NCBI GenBank assembly: GCA_023420115.1
Contig: JAEZWR010000042.1
Span: forward strand, 1 to 64,000
DNA from: Bacillota bacterium
Lineage (GTDB): Bacteria; Bacillota; Clostridia; Saccharofermentanales; Fastidiosipilaceae
Length of the DNA stretch: 64,000 nucleotides
Direction of reading: 5' to 3'
Position numbers and translations under genes: made by a program. Of the stretch, positions 8,741 to 15,818 are shown piece by piece (the first letter of the stretch is position 1; every line of letters starts with the position of its first letter). The notes beneath the pieces were generated by a model that saw nothing but the letters and a program-made list of their open reading frames with translations, was not told the DNA's origin and did not search any database.

Positions 8741-9040
8741 TTAGTGTTTTTTTTTTTCACTATTTTTCGATTTGGAAAAAGAACTGTTACAGAACCCCAT
8801 AAAAATATGATTATTAGAACAAGATTTTAAACAAACCCTTTGTTAAATACTTAATACATTCTAACGTAACAAAAATAAAAACTATTCAAAAATATAAATA
8901 TAAACACATATATGTAAAATAATAAATTATTTTACACTGAGATTTATGTAGTATCTTTTACCCTATACTACATATTAATTTACACATAAATATTCAATAA
9001 GAATACAGCACATCACCATTTCAACTAAGATGAAGCCAAG
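8741..9040. other. AT-rich intergenic region with two perfect inverted repeats
   Basis: No gene is visible. TGTAAAATAAT at 8913-8923 faces its exact complement at 8926-8936 across two bases. ATGTAGTAT at 8946-8954 faces ATACTACAT at 8965-8973. The second palindrome contains TAGTATCTTTT, which also occurs in the hxlR promoter region at 9466-9476. They may be protein-binding sites or hairpins ending the hxlR transcript, although neither has a clear T-run. Confidence 0.45.
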
Positions 9041-9391
9041 CTACTCCAATCCACTTCGTTTACGCTTATACCCCATACCCCAAATTCTCATCTGATCAAT
9101 TATTGGACTTAAACTTTGCCCTAGCTCAGTAAGCTCATACTCAACCCTCGGTGGTATTTCAGGATACTGTCTGCGAGTAAGTAAGCCATCCTCCTCCATG
9201 GATCTGAGATTCGCTATCAAGATTTTTGCACTTATCTTGCCAATAGAAAACTTAAGCTCACCAAATCTTTTCGCACCACTAAATAAATCTCTCAAAATGA
9301 GAACCTTCCACTTATTATTCAAAATATAAACTGTTGTCTCAACAGGACATAAAGGAAGCTCCTCTAACTTGAGTGTCTTTATATCTCCCAT
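9041..9391 (-). CDS. HxlR-family winged-helix transcriptional regulator
   Basis: This protein of 116 residues from the chosen start is the usual size for HxlR/DUF24 regulators. It shows the family signature: CPVETTVYILNNKWKVLIL at the first helix, with the conserved Cys, then the recognition region RFGELKFSIGKISAKIL and the wing RRQYPEIPPRVEYELTELG. Members are often thiol- or quinone-sensing repressors of divergent oxidoreductase genes. The longer upstream open frame was rejected because GAGAGG lies seven bases before the ATG at 9391 (MGDIKTL). It is divergent from the oxidoreductase at 9579, a standard HxlR arrangement, so that gene is its likely target. Shared TAGTATCT motifs lie on both sides of the gene. 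Confidence 0.9.
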   Translation of the reverse strand: MGDIKTLKLEELPLCPVETTVYILNNKWKVLILRDLFSGAKRFGELKFSIGKISAKILIANLRSMEEDGLLTRRQYPEIPPRVEYELTELGQSLSPIIDQMRIWGMGYKRKRSGLE

Positions 9392-9463
9392 TCTCATTCC
9401 TCTCTTAAGCAAATGACAATTTAAATTTTTATTCACAAAAATCACAATGGTCACTATTTGGTA

Positions 9464-9574
9464 ATTAGTATCTTTTGGTATGTATAATTTATCTCACAAT
9501 AGCAAACAAGCTAAATATTTAAATCTCTAACATAGCATCAATTCAAAATACTTATTTAGTTTCTATTAGTATCT
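9464..9574. promoter_or_regulatory. Candidate HxlR operator repeats between divergent genes
   Basis: ATTAGTATCT occurs at 9464-9473 and again as an exact direct repeat at 9565-9574, immediately before the oxidoreductase start. The first copy extends to TAGTATCTTTT, which is found again at 8949-8959 beyond the hxlR stop. ACTATT at 9453-9458 and ATTAGT at 9464-9469 form a partial inverted repeat. Position and repetition suggest binding sites for the HxlR protein; this is inference. Confidence 0.4.
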
Positions 9575-9578
9575 ATAT

Positions 9579-10208
9579 ATGCGTATTTTAGTCATCGGTG
9601 GACATGGAAAAACTGGAACAGAAGTTTTAAAGGAAGCTCAAGCCCGTAATCATGAAGTCGTGGCACTAACTCGAAGAAACGAAGCCGTTGCAGCTGGCAA
9701 ACAAATCGTTAAATCCGTTTTTGACCTAAATGCAGAAGATTTAAAATCATATGACGCAGTCGTCAACACCCTAGGCTTCTGGACAGAAGATACCCTTCCC
9801 CTACACAAAAAAGCTATGCAGCATCTTTGTACTATACTAGCAGGAAATCAAACTCATTATGTTGTTGTAGGAGGTGCTGGAAGCCTCTTTGTAAATAAAG
9901 AACATACTGTGAAGCTTGAAGAGACCCCAGACTTTCTCGATTCATACAAAGCAGTATCAAAGGAAACAGGCGAAGCTTTTGAGGAATTAAAGAAGCATAG
10001 CAATTTAAATTGGACTTATATTAGTCCAGCAGCAGACTACAGAGCAGACGGAGAAAGAACATCTCGTTATGCTCTAGCTGGTGAAGAATTCACCTTGAAC
10101 GACAACGGTGAGTCCTACCTTAGTTATGCTGATATGGGACAGATTGTTCTTGATATTATTGAATCTGGAAAATATACAAGACAAAGACTTAGTGCATATA
10201 CCAAGTAA
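9579..10208 (+). CDS. NAD(P)H-binding atypical SDR oxidoreductase (NmrA/YwnB-like)
   Basis: This 209-residue cytoplasmic protein begins with a Rossmann motif (MRILVIGGHGKTGTEVLKEA; the glycine pattern GGHGKTG binds the dinucleotide). It continues with the GGAGSLFVN segment and the WTYISPAADY motif that are typical of the small NmrA-like or flavin-reductase-like atypical SDR group, which lack the classical YxxxK catalytic pair. The substrate is unknown; relatives next to HxlR regulators are often quinone- or electrophile-responsive. The ATG has no clear Shine-Dalgarno upstream. The gene is monocistronic, with its own terminator and a divergent HxlR gene as probable regulator. Confidence 0.85.
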   Translation: MRILVIGGHGKTGTEVLKEAQARNHEVVALTRRNEAVAAGKQIVKSVFDLNAEDLKSYDAVVNTLGFWTEDTLPLHKKAMQHLCTILAGNQTHYVVVGGAGSLFVNKEHTVKLEETPDFLDSYKAVSKETGEAFEELKKHSNLNWTYISPAADYRADGERTSRYALAGEEFTLNDNGESYLSYADMGQIVLDIIESGKYTRQRLSAYTK

Positions 10209-10225
10209 TTATTCGCAATATAAGT

Positions 10226-10264
10226 AAAAAACCCCTCAATCCGCAATCTACGGATCGAGGGGTT
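10226..10264 (+). terminator. Rho-independent terminator after the SDR gene
   Basis: ACCCCTCAATCCG pairs with CGGATCGAGGGGT around a seven-base loop, with one A-C mismatch, and is flanked by A and T runs. It starts 18 bases after the stop codon. The flanking A-run means it could also stop minus-strand transcripts. Confidence 0.9.
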
Positions 10265-10310
10265 TCTTATGCAAAAATAAATTAATTAATGGAAGGTCTA
10301 AGCAAACACA

Positions 10311-10671
10311 CTACAGACTACTTCGCTTCTTATTATCTTTATATAAGTCAATATATCTTTTGCCAAACATTATACCTGCTAGAAAAAGTGCCAAACCTAG
10401 ACCAGAATAAAATATGGCAATAAAAAGATCGGAAACAAAAGAAAATTCCTGAGCCCAATACCTAATACTTCCTAATTCTCAGGGAATGCTTTTTTACCAT
10501 ATTAGAAAAAATACAAAAATAGAAAAGACCAAAAACGAGAAAAGAAAGTAGAATATTAAGTAATTTAATATTATTTTGATATGCTAAAAGACCCAAGTGT
10601 AAAATATTGAATCCAGCTATCGCCCAAACTATAGCCTCTATTAGTAGTAATGTGTAATTCTTAACTTTCAT
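10311..10671 (-). pseudogene. Small membrane protein gene, apparently frameshifted with internal deletion
   Basis: A well-started ORF (GAGGAAAATCT before ATG at 10671) encodes 69 residues with two membrane segments and ends VKKHSLRIRKY at a TAG (10462-10464). The other frame overlaps this stop and continues WAQEFSFVSDLFIAIFYSG, then LGLALFLAGIMFGKRYID, to a stop at 10311. It has no ATG start of its own; only an ATT overlaps the TAG. From memory, Firmicutes have a small membrane protein family with this order (a first part ending in VKKH, a middle of about 30 residues, then FIAxFYTGLGLAL…AGI). If so, this copy lost the middle and shifted frame. Two overlapping tiny genes with an unusual start is the alternative. 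Confidence 0.55.
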
Positions 10672-10728
10672 AGATTTTCCTCTAGCTAATGAGTAATATC
10701 ATATAATCTCTTCATAATATAAGTATAA

Positions 10729-10761
10729 AAAGACCTGTATGGACAAATATCCACACAAGTC
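10729..10761 (-). terminator. Terminator of the pyr cluster
   Basis: GACTTGTGTGGA pairs with TCCATACAGGTC on the minus strand with few mismatches, followed by a T-run (TTTTTAT). It lies about 60 bases after the pyrI stop codon and before the small membrane gene. Confidence 0.75.
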
Positions 10762-10822
10762 ATTCAAATATTTTACTAATTATTTTTATAAAGATTATAT
10801 AGGCTAAAAATCAATCCAACTA

Positions 10823-11245
10823 TCAGCCCATCTCAATTTTTGTCTCACAATAAATACAACGATACACACCCTTTTCTTTATCTGTCAATTTGAACTTTTG
10901 CGGTAGATCCTGTTCTATTGTACTTATACACCTAGGGTTCTTACAAACAAAAGCTCCTTCAAACTCCTTAGGCAAGGTAGGATGTATTTTTTCTATTCTT
11001 TTTCCATCTTTAATAATATTAATCGTAATTTTAGGATCAATGACAGCTAAAATATTAAAATCCATCTCGACAATTTCTGCTATCTTCAAAATATCCTTCA
11101 TGCCATATTTTTCACTACTGGCATTTTTAATGATAGCTACCTGACAGTTGCGTTCTGATAACTTGAGATAGTTATAAAGTTTCATTCCCATTCCAGCTCT
11201 TATATGATCTATAACTAAGCCCTCTTTGATATCTCCAATAATCAT
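10823..11245 (-). CDS. pyrI: Aspartate carbamoyltransferase regulatory subunit
   Basis: This 140-residue protein has the two-domain PyrI layout: an N-terminal nucleotide-binding domain ([19 protein letters not shown], with the allosteric-site HIxAG motif) and a C-terminal zinc domain with four Cys in CKNPRC and CIYC. It assembles with PyrB trimers and lets CTP and ATP adjust flux into pyrimidines. Its ATG overlaps the pyrB stop by four bases, so translation is coupled and the subunits are probably made in balance. It is the last gene of the cluster before the terminator. PyrI is common in enterobacteria and archaea and present in some clostridia, so this organism probably has the regulated dodecameric enzyme. 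Confidence 0.95.
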   Translation of the reverse strand: MIIGDIKEGLVIDHIRAGMGMKLYNYLKLSERNCQVAIIKNASSEKYGMKDILKIAEIVEMDFNILAVIDPKITINIIKDGKRIEKIHPTLPKEFEGAFVCKNPRCISTIEQDLPQKFKLTDKEKGVYRCIYCETKIEMG

Positions 11246-12159
11246 ATTTTTACCCCCAACATTTTCATAATCAATGCCATTCTTATAAATTTACCGTAGC
11301 GAACCTGTCTGAAATAAGCAGACCTAGGATCATCATCAATTTCTACTGCAATCTCATTAACTCTGGGCAGCGGATGAAGAACTTTCATATCAGGCTTTGC
11401 TTTTTCAAGCTTATCGGCACTTAAAATATAACTATCTTTCAGACGGAGATAGTCCTCTTCATTAAAAAATCTTTCACGCTGGACCCTTGTCATATAAAGA
11501 ATGTCAAGCTCGTGAATCGCTTCGTCCAAACTACTCATTTCCACATAATCAAGCTTATTCTTCTCCATAATTTCCGACTTAATATACTCTGGAACCTGAA
11601 GTTCATCGGGAGATATCAAATAAAATTTTATATTTTTATATCTAGACAAGGCAGATATAAGAGAATGCACCGTTCTTCCGAATTTTAGGTCACCACATAA
11701 ACCAACCGTCATATTATCCAGACGATTCTTTTCCATACTAATTGTCAAAAGATCAGTCAAGGTCTGAGTAGGATGATTGTGACCACCATCTCCAGCATTA
11801 ATTACCGGTATATTAACAGCTTGACCAGCAACAAAAGGAGCACCCTCTTTTGGATGTCTCATAGCAATAATATCTGCGAAGCATTCACAAGTTTTTGCCG
11901 TATCTCTGACACTTTCACCCTTGCTAACAGAACTGGATATTGCATCGGAAAAACCAATCACTGAACCACCAAGATCGAGCATTGCAGCTTCGAAGCTGAG
12001 TCTAGTCCTTGTGGACGCCTCATAGAAAAGAGTAGCAATTTTCTTTCCCTTGCAAGCCTCACTATAATGTTCAGGTCTAGCAATAATATCTTTCGCTAGT
12101 AAAATAAGCTCATCAATCTCTTCCTTACTTAAATCTAAAATATCAATTAGATCCTTCAT
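11242..12159 (-). CDS. pyrB: Aspartate carbamoyltransferase catalytic subunit
   Basis: This 305-residue protein catalyses condensation of carbamoyl phosphate with aspartate, the first committed pyrimidine step. The carbamoyl-phosphate motif [11 protein letters not shown] is near residue 49, [11 protein letters not shown] near residue 130 belongs to the phosphate/aspartate site, and HPLPRVNEI near residue 262 is the conserved C-terminal loop. The ATG at 12159 is preceded by GGGGTGA; a TTG one codon upstream is less likely. The gene is translationally coupled to pyrI. Separation from pyrE by 158 bases carrying short repeats leaves room for a processing site or second promoter. Confidence 0.95.
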   Translation of the reverse strand: MKDLIDILDLSKEEIDELILLAKDIIARPEHYSEACKGKKIATLFYEASTRTRLSFEAAMLDLGGSVIGFSDAISSSVSKGESVRDTAKTCECFADIIAMRHPKEGAPFVAGQAVNIPVINAGDGGHNHPTQTLTDLLTISMEKNRLDNMTVGLCGDLKFGRTVHSLISALSRYKNIKFYLISPDELQVPEYIKSEIMEKNKLDYVEMSSLDEAIHELDILYMTRVQRERFFNEEDYLRLKDSYILSADKLEKAKPDMKVLHPLPRVNEIAVEIDDDPRSAYFRQVRYGKFIRMALIMKMLGVKI

Positions 12160-12195
12160 CAATTCACCCCTATAATTATTAAAAATAGTAATTAA

Positions 12196-12264
12196 ACACT
12201 AAGTACGTACTAGGCACTCATCAATCACAGCACGAACACCAAGTACACCATGCACACTAAGCAC
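12196..12264. repeat. Three copies of an 11-base motif between pyrE and pyrB
   Basis: ACACTAAGTAC (12196-12206), ACACCAAGTAC (12236-12246) and ACACTAAGCAC (12254-12264) match ACACYAAGYAC. They lie in the untranslated gap between pyrE and pyrB. Function is unknown; they could be degenerate repeat DNA or binding sites. Confidence 0.5.
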
Positions 12265-12317
12265 TCACTGCGCAGGTTTAACAACATTAATCATATTAAT
12301 GCAATTCAACTCCGAAA

Positions 12318-12962
12318 CTATCTCAACTCTATCCAAGACTCATCAGAGGGATTTTCTCTAAATTTTAACAACGCCTGTCTATCGCTCTCTTTTATATAAG
12401 CTTTCTTCACCGCCACATCCAAGGCTAAATCAAAATTTGATAAGGACTCTAGACGAACATCCTCGCTATCAAAAGCCTTCTTCGCTTTTTCCATCCCGTA
12501 TGTGAAAATAGAAACCACAGCCAAAACTTCAGCTCCAGCCTCTTTTAATATTCTCACAACTTCAAGCACACTAGATCCCGTCGAAATTAAATCTTCTACA
12601 ACAACAACCTTTTGTTTGGCAGCAACTTTCCCCTCTATTTGCTTATTTCTACCATGATCCTTTGCCGATGCCCTAACATATCCCATAGGAAGATTAAGCC
12701 TTTCAGCAAGAAAAGCCGCGTGCGGTATGCCAGCAGTGCTCGTTCCCATTACAGCCTCACAATTTGGGAACTTCTCTTTTACCATTTCTGCTAAAAAGTC
12801 TTGAACCTCTCTTCTTTCATCAACATAACTAAGTAGTAGCCTGTTGTCGCAATAAATAGGACTTTTTATCCCACTAGCCCAGGTAAAAGGCTCCTCTGGT
12901 CGCAAAAATACTGCCCCAATATCCAGTAAGATTTCTGCAACTCTCTTCCCTCTTTCACTCAT
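12318..12962 (-). CDS. pyrE: Orotate phosphoribosyltransferase
   Basis: This 214-residue protein forms orotidine monophosphate from orotate and PRPP. The PRPP-binding loop VVVVEDLISTGSS near residue 118 has the acidic pair and TGSS phosphate loop. The flexible catalytic loop with KDHGRNKQIEG near residue 100 and the N-terminal FTWASGIKSPIYCDNR orotate-site segment are intact. GGAGG seven bases upstream supports the ATG at 12962 rather than the one five codons earlier, which overlaps the ribosome binding site. The gene lies between pyrF and pyrB in the cluster, with a long gap on each side that contains short repeats. Confidence 0.95.
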   Translation of the reverse strand: MSERGKRVAEILLDIGAVFLRPEEPFTWASGIKSPIYCDNRLLLSYVDERREVQDFLAEMVKEKFPNCEAVMGTSTAGIPHAAFLAERLNLPMGYVRASAKDHGRNKQIEGKVAAKQKVVVVEDLISTGSSVLEVVRILKEAGAEVLAVVSIFTYGMEKAKKAFDSEDVRLESLSNFDLALDVAVKKAYIKESDRQALLKFRENPSDESWIELR

Positions 12963-13027
12963 ACTATACCTCCGCATCTAGCATTAAAAATTCTATGTAC
13001 ATTTCTAATATTTAGTAAACAAGTTCC

Positions 13028-13075
13028 CGAAATAAGTTCCGTTACAGGCCTCGAAATAAGTCCCATTACGAGCTT
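13028..13075. repeat. Tandem pair of 24-base repeats between pyrF and pyrE
   Basis: CGAAATAAGTTCCGTTACAG… (13028-13051) and CGAAATAAGTCCCATTACGA… (13052-13075) agree at 19 of 24 positions. They are in the non-coding gap downstream of pyrF. No function can be read from them. Confidence 0.6.
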
Positions 13076-13096
13076 CGTTCGCATAATAATTCTCAC

Positions 13097-13816
13097 TTAA
13101 TTGACATCTATAAAATCTTCACACGCTCTTATATAGGCATTAAGTGGCGAAGCTGCCGCCGTAATAGGTCTTCCCATAACGATATAATCACTTCCCGCCT
13201 TGCGAGCTTCTTCTGGGGTCATAACCCTCGCCTGATCTCCTTTGGCATCGTCTTTAAATCTGACTCCCGGTGTAACTGTCAAAAAGTCTTTTCCGAGCCT
13301 CTCATGGACGGCACTAGACTCCAAAGGAGAACACACCACCCCGTCAAGACCAGCCTCTTTTGTCATGGCAGCATAATGCTCAACAACCTCTTGAATATCT
13401 CTATCTATTAATAAATCTGCTCTCATTCTTTCTTCATCAGTAGATGTCAACTGAGTGACTGCAATAAGTATCGGCCTCTCTCTGTCCATACCCTCGCAGC
13501 CTCTTTCTAGTCCCCTTAGAGCAGCCTCCAACATTTTCTTCGTTCCAGAAGCATGTACATTAACCATATCAACATTCAGCTTGGCTAGAACTGCCATTGC
13601 AGACTCAACGGTATTTGGTATATCGTGTAACTTAAGATCTAGAAAAACTCTGTGTCCTCGCCCTTTAATCTCACGTATCAAATCAGGTCCAGCCGCATAA
13701 AAGAGTTCCATTCCAATCTTAAGGAACATTTGCTTATCATTTGGGAACTTATCCAAAAATTCTAAACAAGTCTCCTTTGATGGAAAATCACTAGCAATAA
13801 TTACATCCTTACCCAT
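13097..13816 (-). CDS. pyrF: Orotidine-5'-phosphate decarboxylase
   Basis: This 239-residue TIM-barrel enzyme decarboxylates OMP to UMP, the last step of the pathway. The catalytic DLKLHDIPNT motif near residue 60 carries the Asp-Lys-Asp tetrad residues. The phosphate-binding VTPGVRF near residue 177 and YIVMGRPITAA near residue 209 are also present. The start has GGAGG before the ATG at 13816. The gene follows pyrD with 38 bases between. Everything expected for a functional enzyme is present. Confidence 0.95.
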   Translation of the reverse strand: MGKDVIIASDFPSKETCLEFLDKFPNDKQMFLKIGMELFYAAGPDLIREIKGRGHRVFLDLKLHDIPNTVESAMAVLAKLNVDMVNVHASGTKKMLEAALRGLERGCEGMDRERPILIAVTQLTSTDEERMRADLLIDRDIQEVVEHYAAMTKEAGLDGVVCSPLESSAVHERLGKDFLTVTPGVRFKDDAKGDQARVMTPEEARKAGSDYIVMGRPITAAASPLNAYIRACEDFIDVN

Positions 13817-13853
13817 ATTTAAACCTCCATATCAAAAACGCGGGAAGCGCTTT

Positions 13854-14804
13854 TTATCTTTTAAAATTATTAGCTGCTGAAATACACTCACTTATATTCT
13901 TAAACCCATATTTATCCAAAACCACAGGCAAGTCTTCAATTATTTCTTTACACGCCCAGGGATTAAGCAAATTTTGAGCTCCCACTTGAACGGCATTCGC
14001 CCCTGCCATCATCATCTCAATGACATCTTCTGCAGAGCTAACACCTCCCATTCCAATAATATCTAGGCTACTTGCCCGCCTAACGTCATAAATCATTTTT
14101 AGGGCTATTGGGAAAATTGCAGGTCCAGATAAGCCTCCACTTACATTAGCCAAAATAGGTGCTCTGCGATGTTTATTTATTCTCATCCCTGTGACCGTAT
14201 TTATTAGAGAAAAGCCATCGGCACCAGCATCTTCACAAGCCTTGGCGATTTCGACGATACTTGTGACATTAGGAGATAATTTCATATATACTGGCTTCTT
14301 TGCTACCTTTTTTACTGCTGCTGTAATCTTTGCAGCCATTTTTGGATCAGTTCCGAAACTCATACCGCCACCGTGTATATTGGGGCAACTTATATTTATT
14401 TCAAGTATGCCTACTTGTTCGGCACTATCTAAGATAGTTGCTGCTTCTACATAATCATCAATTGAAAACCCGCTGATATTTGCTATCACTTTTTTCTTAT
14501 ATACTTTTGCTAGCTTAGGTAATTCAGAATCTACAACTGCCTTTGCTCCCGGATTTTGAAGTCCAACTGCATTCAAAAGTCCTGATGCTGTCTCAGCTAT
14601 GCGCGGGCATGAATTGCCATATCGAGCTTCGATTGTTGTTCCTTTTAATGATATAGATCCGAGAATATTTAGATCATATAAATCACTGAATTCATATCCA
14701 TAGCCGAAACAACCACTGGCTGTTATTATTGGGTTATCCAAATTCAAACCAGACAAACTCACGGCTAAGCTATTTTCCTTATTTACATCAAAATCTTTTC
14801 TCAT
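13854..14804 (-). CDS. pyrD: Dihydroorotate dehydrogenase, catalytic subunit (type 1B)
   Basis: This 316-residue FMN-binding TIM-barrel protein oxidises dihydroorotate to orotate. Conserved segments are PIITASGCFGYG near the N-terminus, NAVGLQNPGAKAV, NISCPNIHGGG near residue 135 with a Cys in the place of the type 1 catalytic base, and the FMN-phosphate loops IIGMGGVSSAEDV and GANAVQVGAQN. The adjacent pyrK marks it as type 1B, which passes electrons to NAD via PyrK. The start was placed at ATG 14804 because AGGTG lies just before it; a GTG two codons upstream overlaps that site. It is nine bases from the pyrK stop, so coupling is likely. Confidence 0.95.
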   Translation of the reverse strand: MRKDFDVNKENSLAVSLSGLNLDNPIITASGCFGYGYEFSDLYDLNILGSISLKGTTIEARYGNSCPRIAETASGLLNAVGLQNPGAKAVVDSELPKLAKVYKKKVIANISGFSIDDYVEAATILDSAEQVGILEINISCPNIHGGGMSFGTDPKMAAKITAAVKKVAKKPVYMKLSPNVTSIVEIAKACEDAGADGFSLINTVTGMRINKHRRAPILANVSGGLSGPAIFPIALKMIYDVRRASSLDIIGMGGVSSAEDVIEMMMAGANAVQVGAQNLLNPWACKEIIEDLPVVLDKYGFKNISECISAANNFKR

Positions 14805-14813
14805 TTCCACACC

Positions 14814-15728
14814 TCACCAGATTAGCTCATCTATTTCAAAAACTGGACCCTCTTTGCAAATGCGCTTGATCCCTGTTTTCATCTTATGGCTACAACCCAT
14901 GCAGGCTCCATATCCACAGCCCATTCTTTCTTCTAAACTAAATTGCCCCTCTATCTTCTTTTCCTTAAGGACGGAGAAAAGGGCCTTTAACATCGCTTCT
15001 GGTCCGCAGCTATATACATAAAAGCTCTCACGAGTTCTTATATCTAGGTCTTTTATATCTTTTATGTCTTTTATGTCTTTTATGTCTTTATCTCCTAGCT
15101 GCTTAGATAAATTATCACGCAGTTTATTAGGCAAAATCTCAGAAGCAAAATAGTCTCGCAAAATATCTGGTAGGAGCATTTTTAATCCGGACGAGCCATC
15201 ATCAGTCGCCCAAACTACCTCTGCACCGAGCTTCTCAAAATCATTTATTAGAAAAATATCTTGCTTAGATCTATATCCCAGACAAACCAGTGGCTTTTTA
15301 CCCCTATTTATAAGATGCTTGGCTAAAAAAAAGAGGGGAGGAATACCAACCCCGCCTCCAGCAAGAATCACCTTCTCATCAGTAAGACTCTCATAATCAA
15401 AGCACTTGCCGAGTCCTTCCAAAATTTCTATTTTGGCTCCTATCGGGAGCGTGGAAAGCGAAAAAGTGCCCTCGCCAAAAATTTTCATTATGAGGCGAAG
15501 ATAAATTTTTCCATTATCGATATAGTTGTCACATACTGATATAGGTCTTCTCAAATAAAAACCATCGACCTTAAGATTGACAAATTGCCCCGGCTTATGA
15601 AGATATTCATCGCTCTCAAATTTCAGTTGAGCATTATCTTGGGCAATTTCACTCACTAATAATAAATCATAAATAGAAGTTGCTATTTCTCTTTTATTTT
15701 CTAAAATATACTGTCTCTTATTAATCAT
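14814..15728 (-). CDS. pyrK: Dihydroorotate dehydrogenase electron transfer subunit
   Basis: This 304-residue subunit carries FAD and a [2Fe-2S] cluster and passes electrons from PyrD to NAD. The FAD-binding YLRRPISVCDN motif is near residue 60 and the nucleotide-binding LAGGGVGIPPLFFLAK near residue 120. The cluster ligands are in CGYGACMGCSHKMK…C near the C-terminus. It is longer than usual (about 250-260 residues) because of an insertion near residues 185-230 that contains four KDI units encoded by a nine-base tandem repeat. The ATG at 15728 follows TTGGAG; the longer TTG start was rejected. It lies 90 bases after pyrC. Confidence 0.93.
   Translation of the reverse strand: MINKRQYILENKREIATSIYDLLLVSEIAQDNAQLKFESDEYLHKPGQFVNLKVDGFYLRRPISVCDNYIDNGKIYLRLIMKIFGEGTFSLSTLPIGAKIEILEGLGKCFDYESLTDEKVILAGGGVGIPPLFFLAKHLINRGKKPLVCLGYRSKQDIFLINDFEKLGAEVVWATDDGSSGLKMLLPDILRDYFASEILPNKLRDNLSKQLGDKDIKDIKDIKDIKDLDIRTRESFYVYSCGPEAMLKALFSVLKEKKIEGQFSLEERMGCGYGACMGCSHKMKTGIKRICKEGPVFEIDELIW
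15048..15090. repeat. Nine-base tandem repeat inside pyrK
   Basis: The plus strand reads GTCTTTTAT, ATCTTTTAT, GTCTTTTAT, GTCTTTTAT and a partial fifth unit. On the coding strand this gives KDIKDIKDIKDIKD. A nine-base unit keeps the frame at any copy number, so slippage would change a surface loop without breaking the enzyme. Confidence 0.9.
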
Positions 15729-15818
15729 AAAAAACTCCAAATAAGAATCGTATCTTTAAATATCTTTAAGTAGTCAAATAACATTTGTGATAAGTCTAGG
15801 CGAAAGATATCAGCGTAA

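Noticed and set aside
15048..15090. CRISPR-like repeat
   Set aside because: The unit is nine bases, without spacers, and is in frame inside pyrK.
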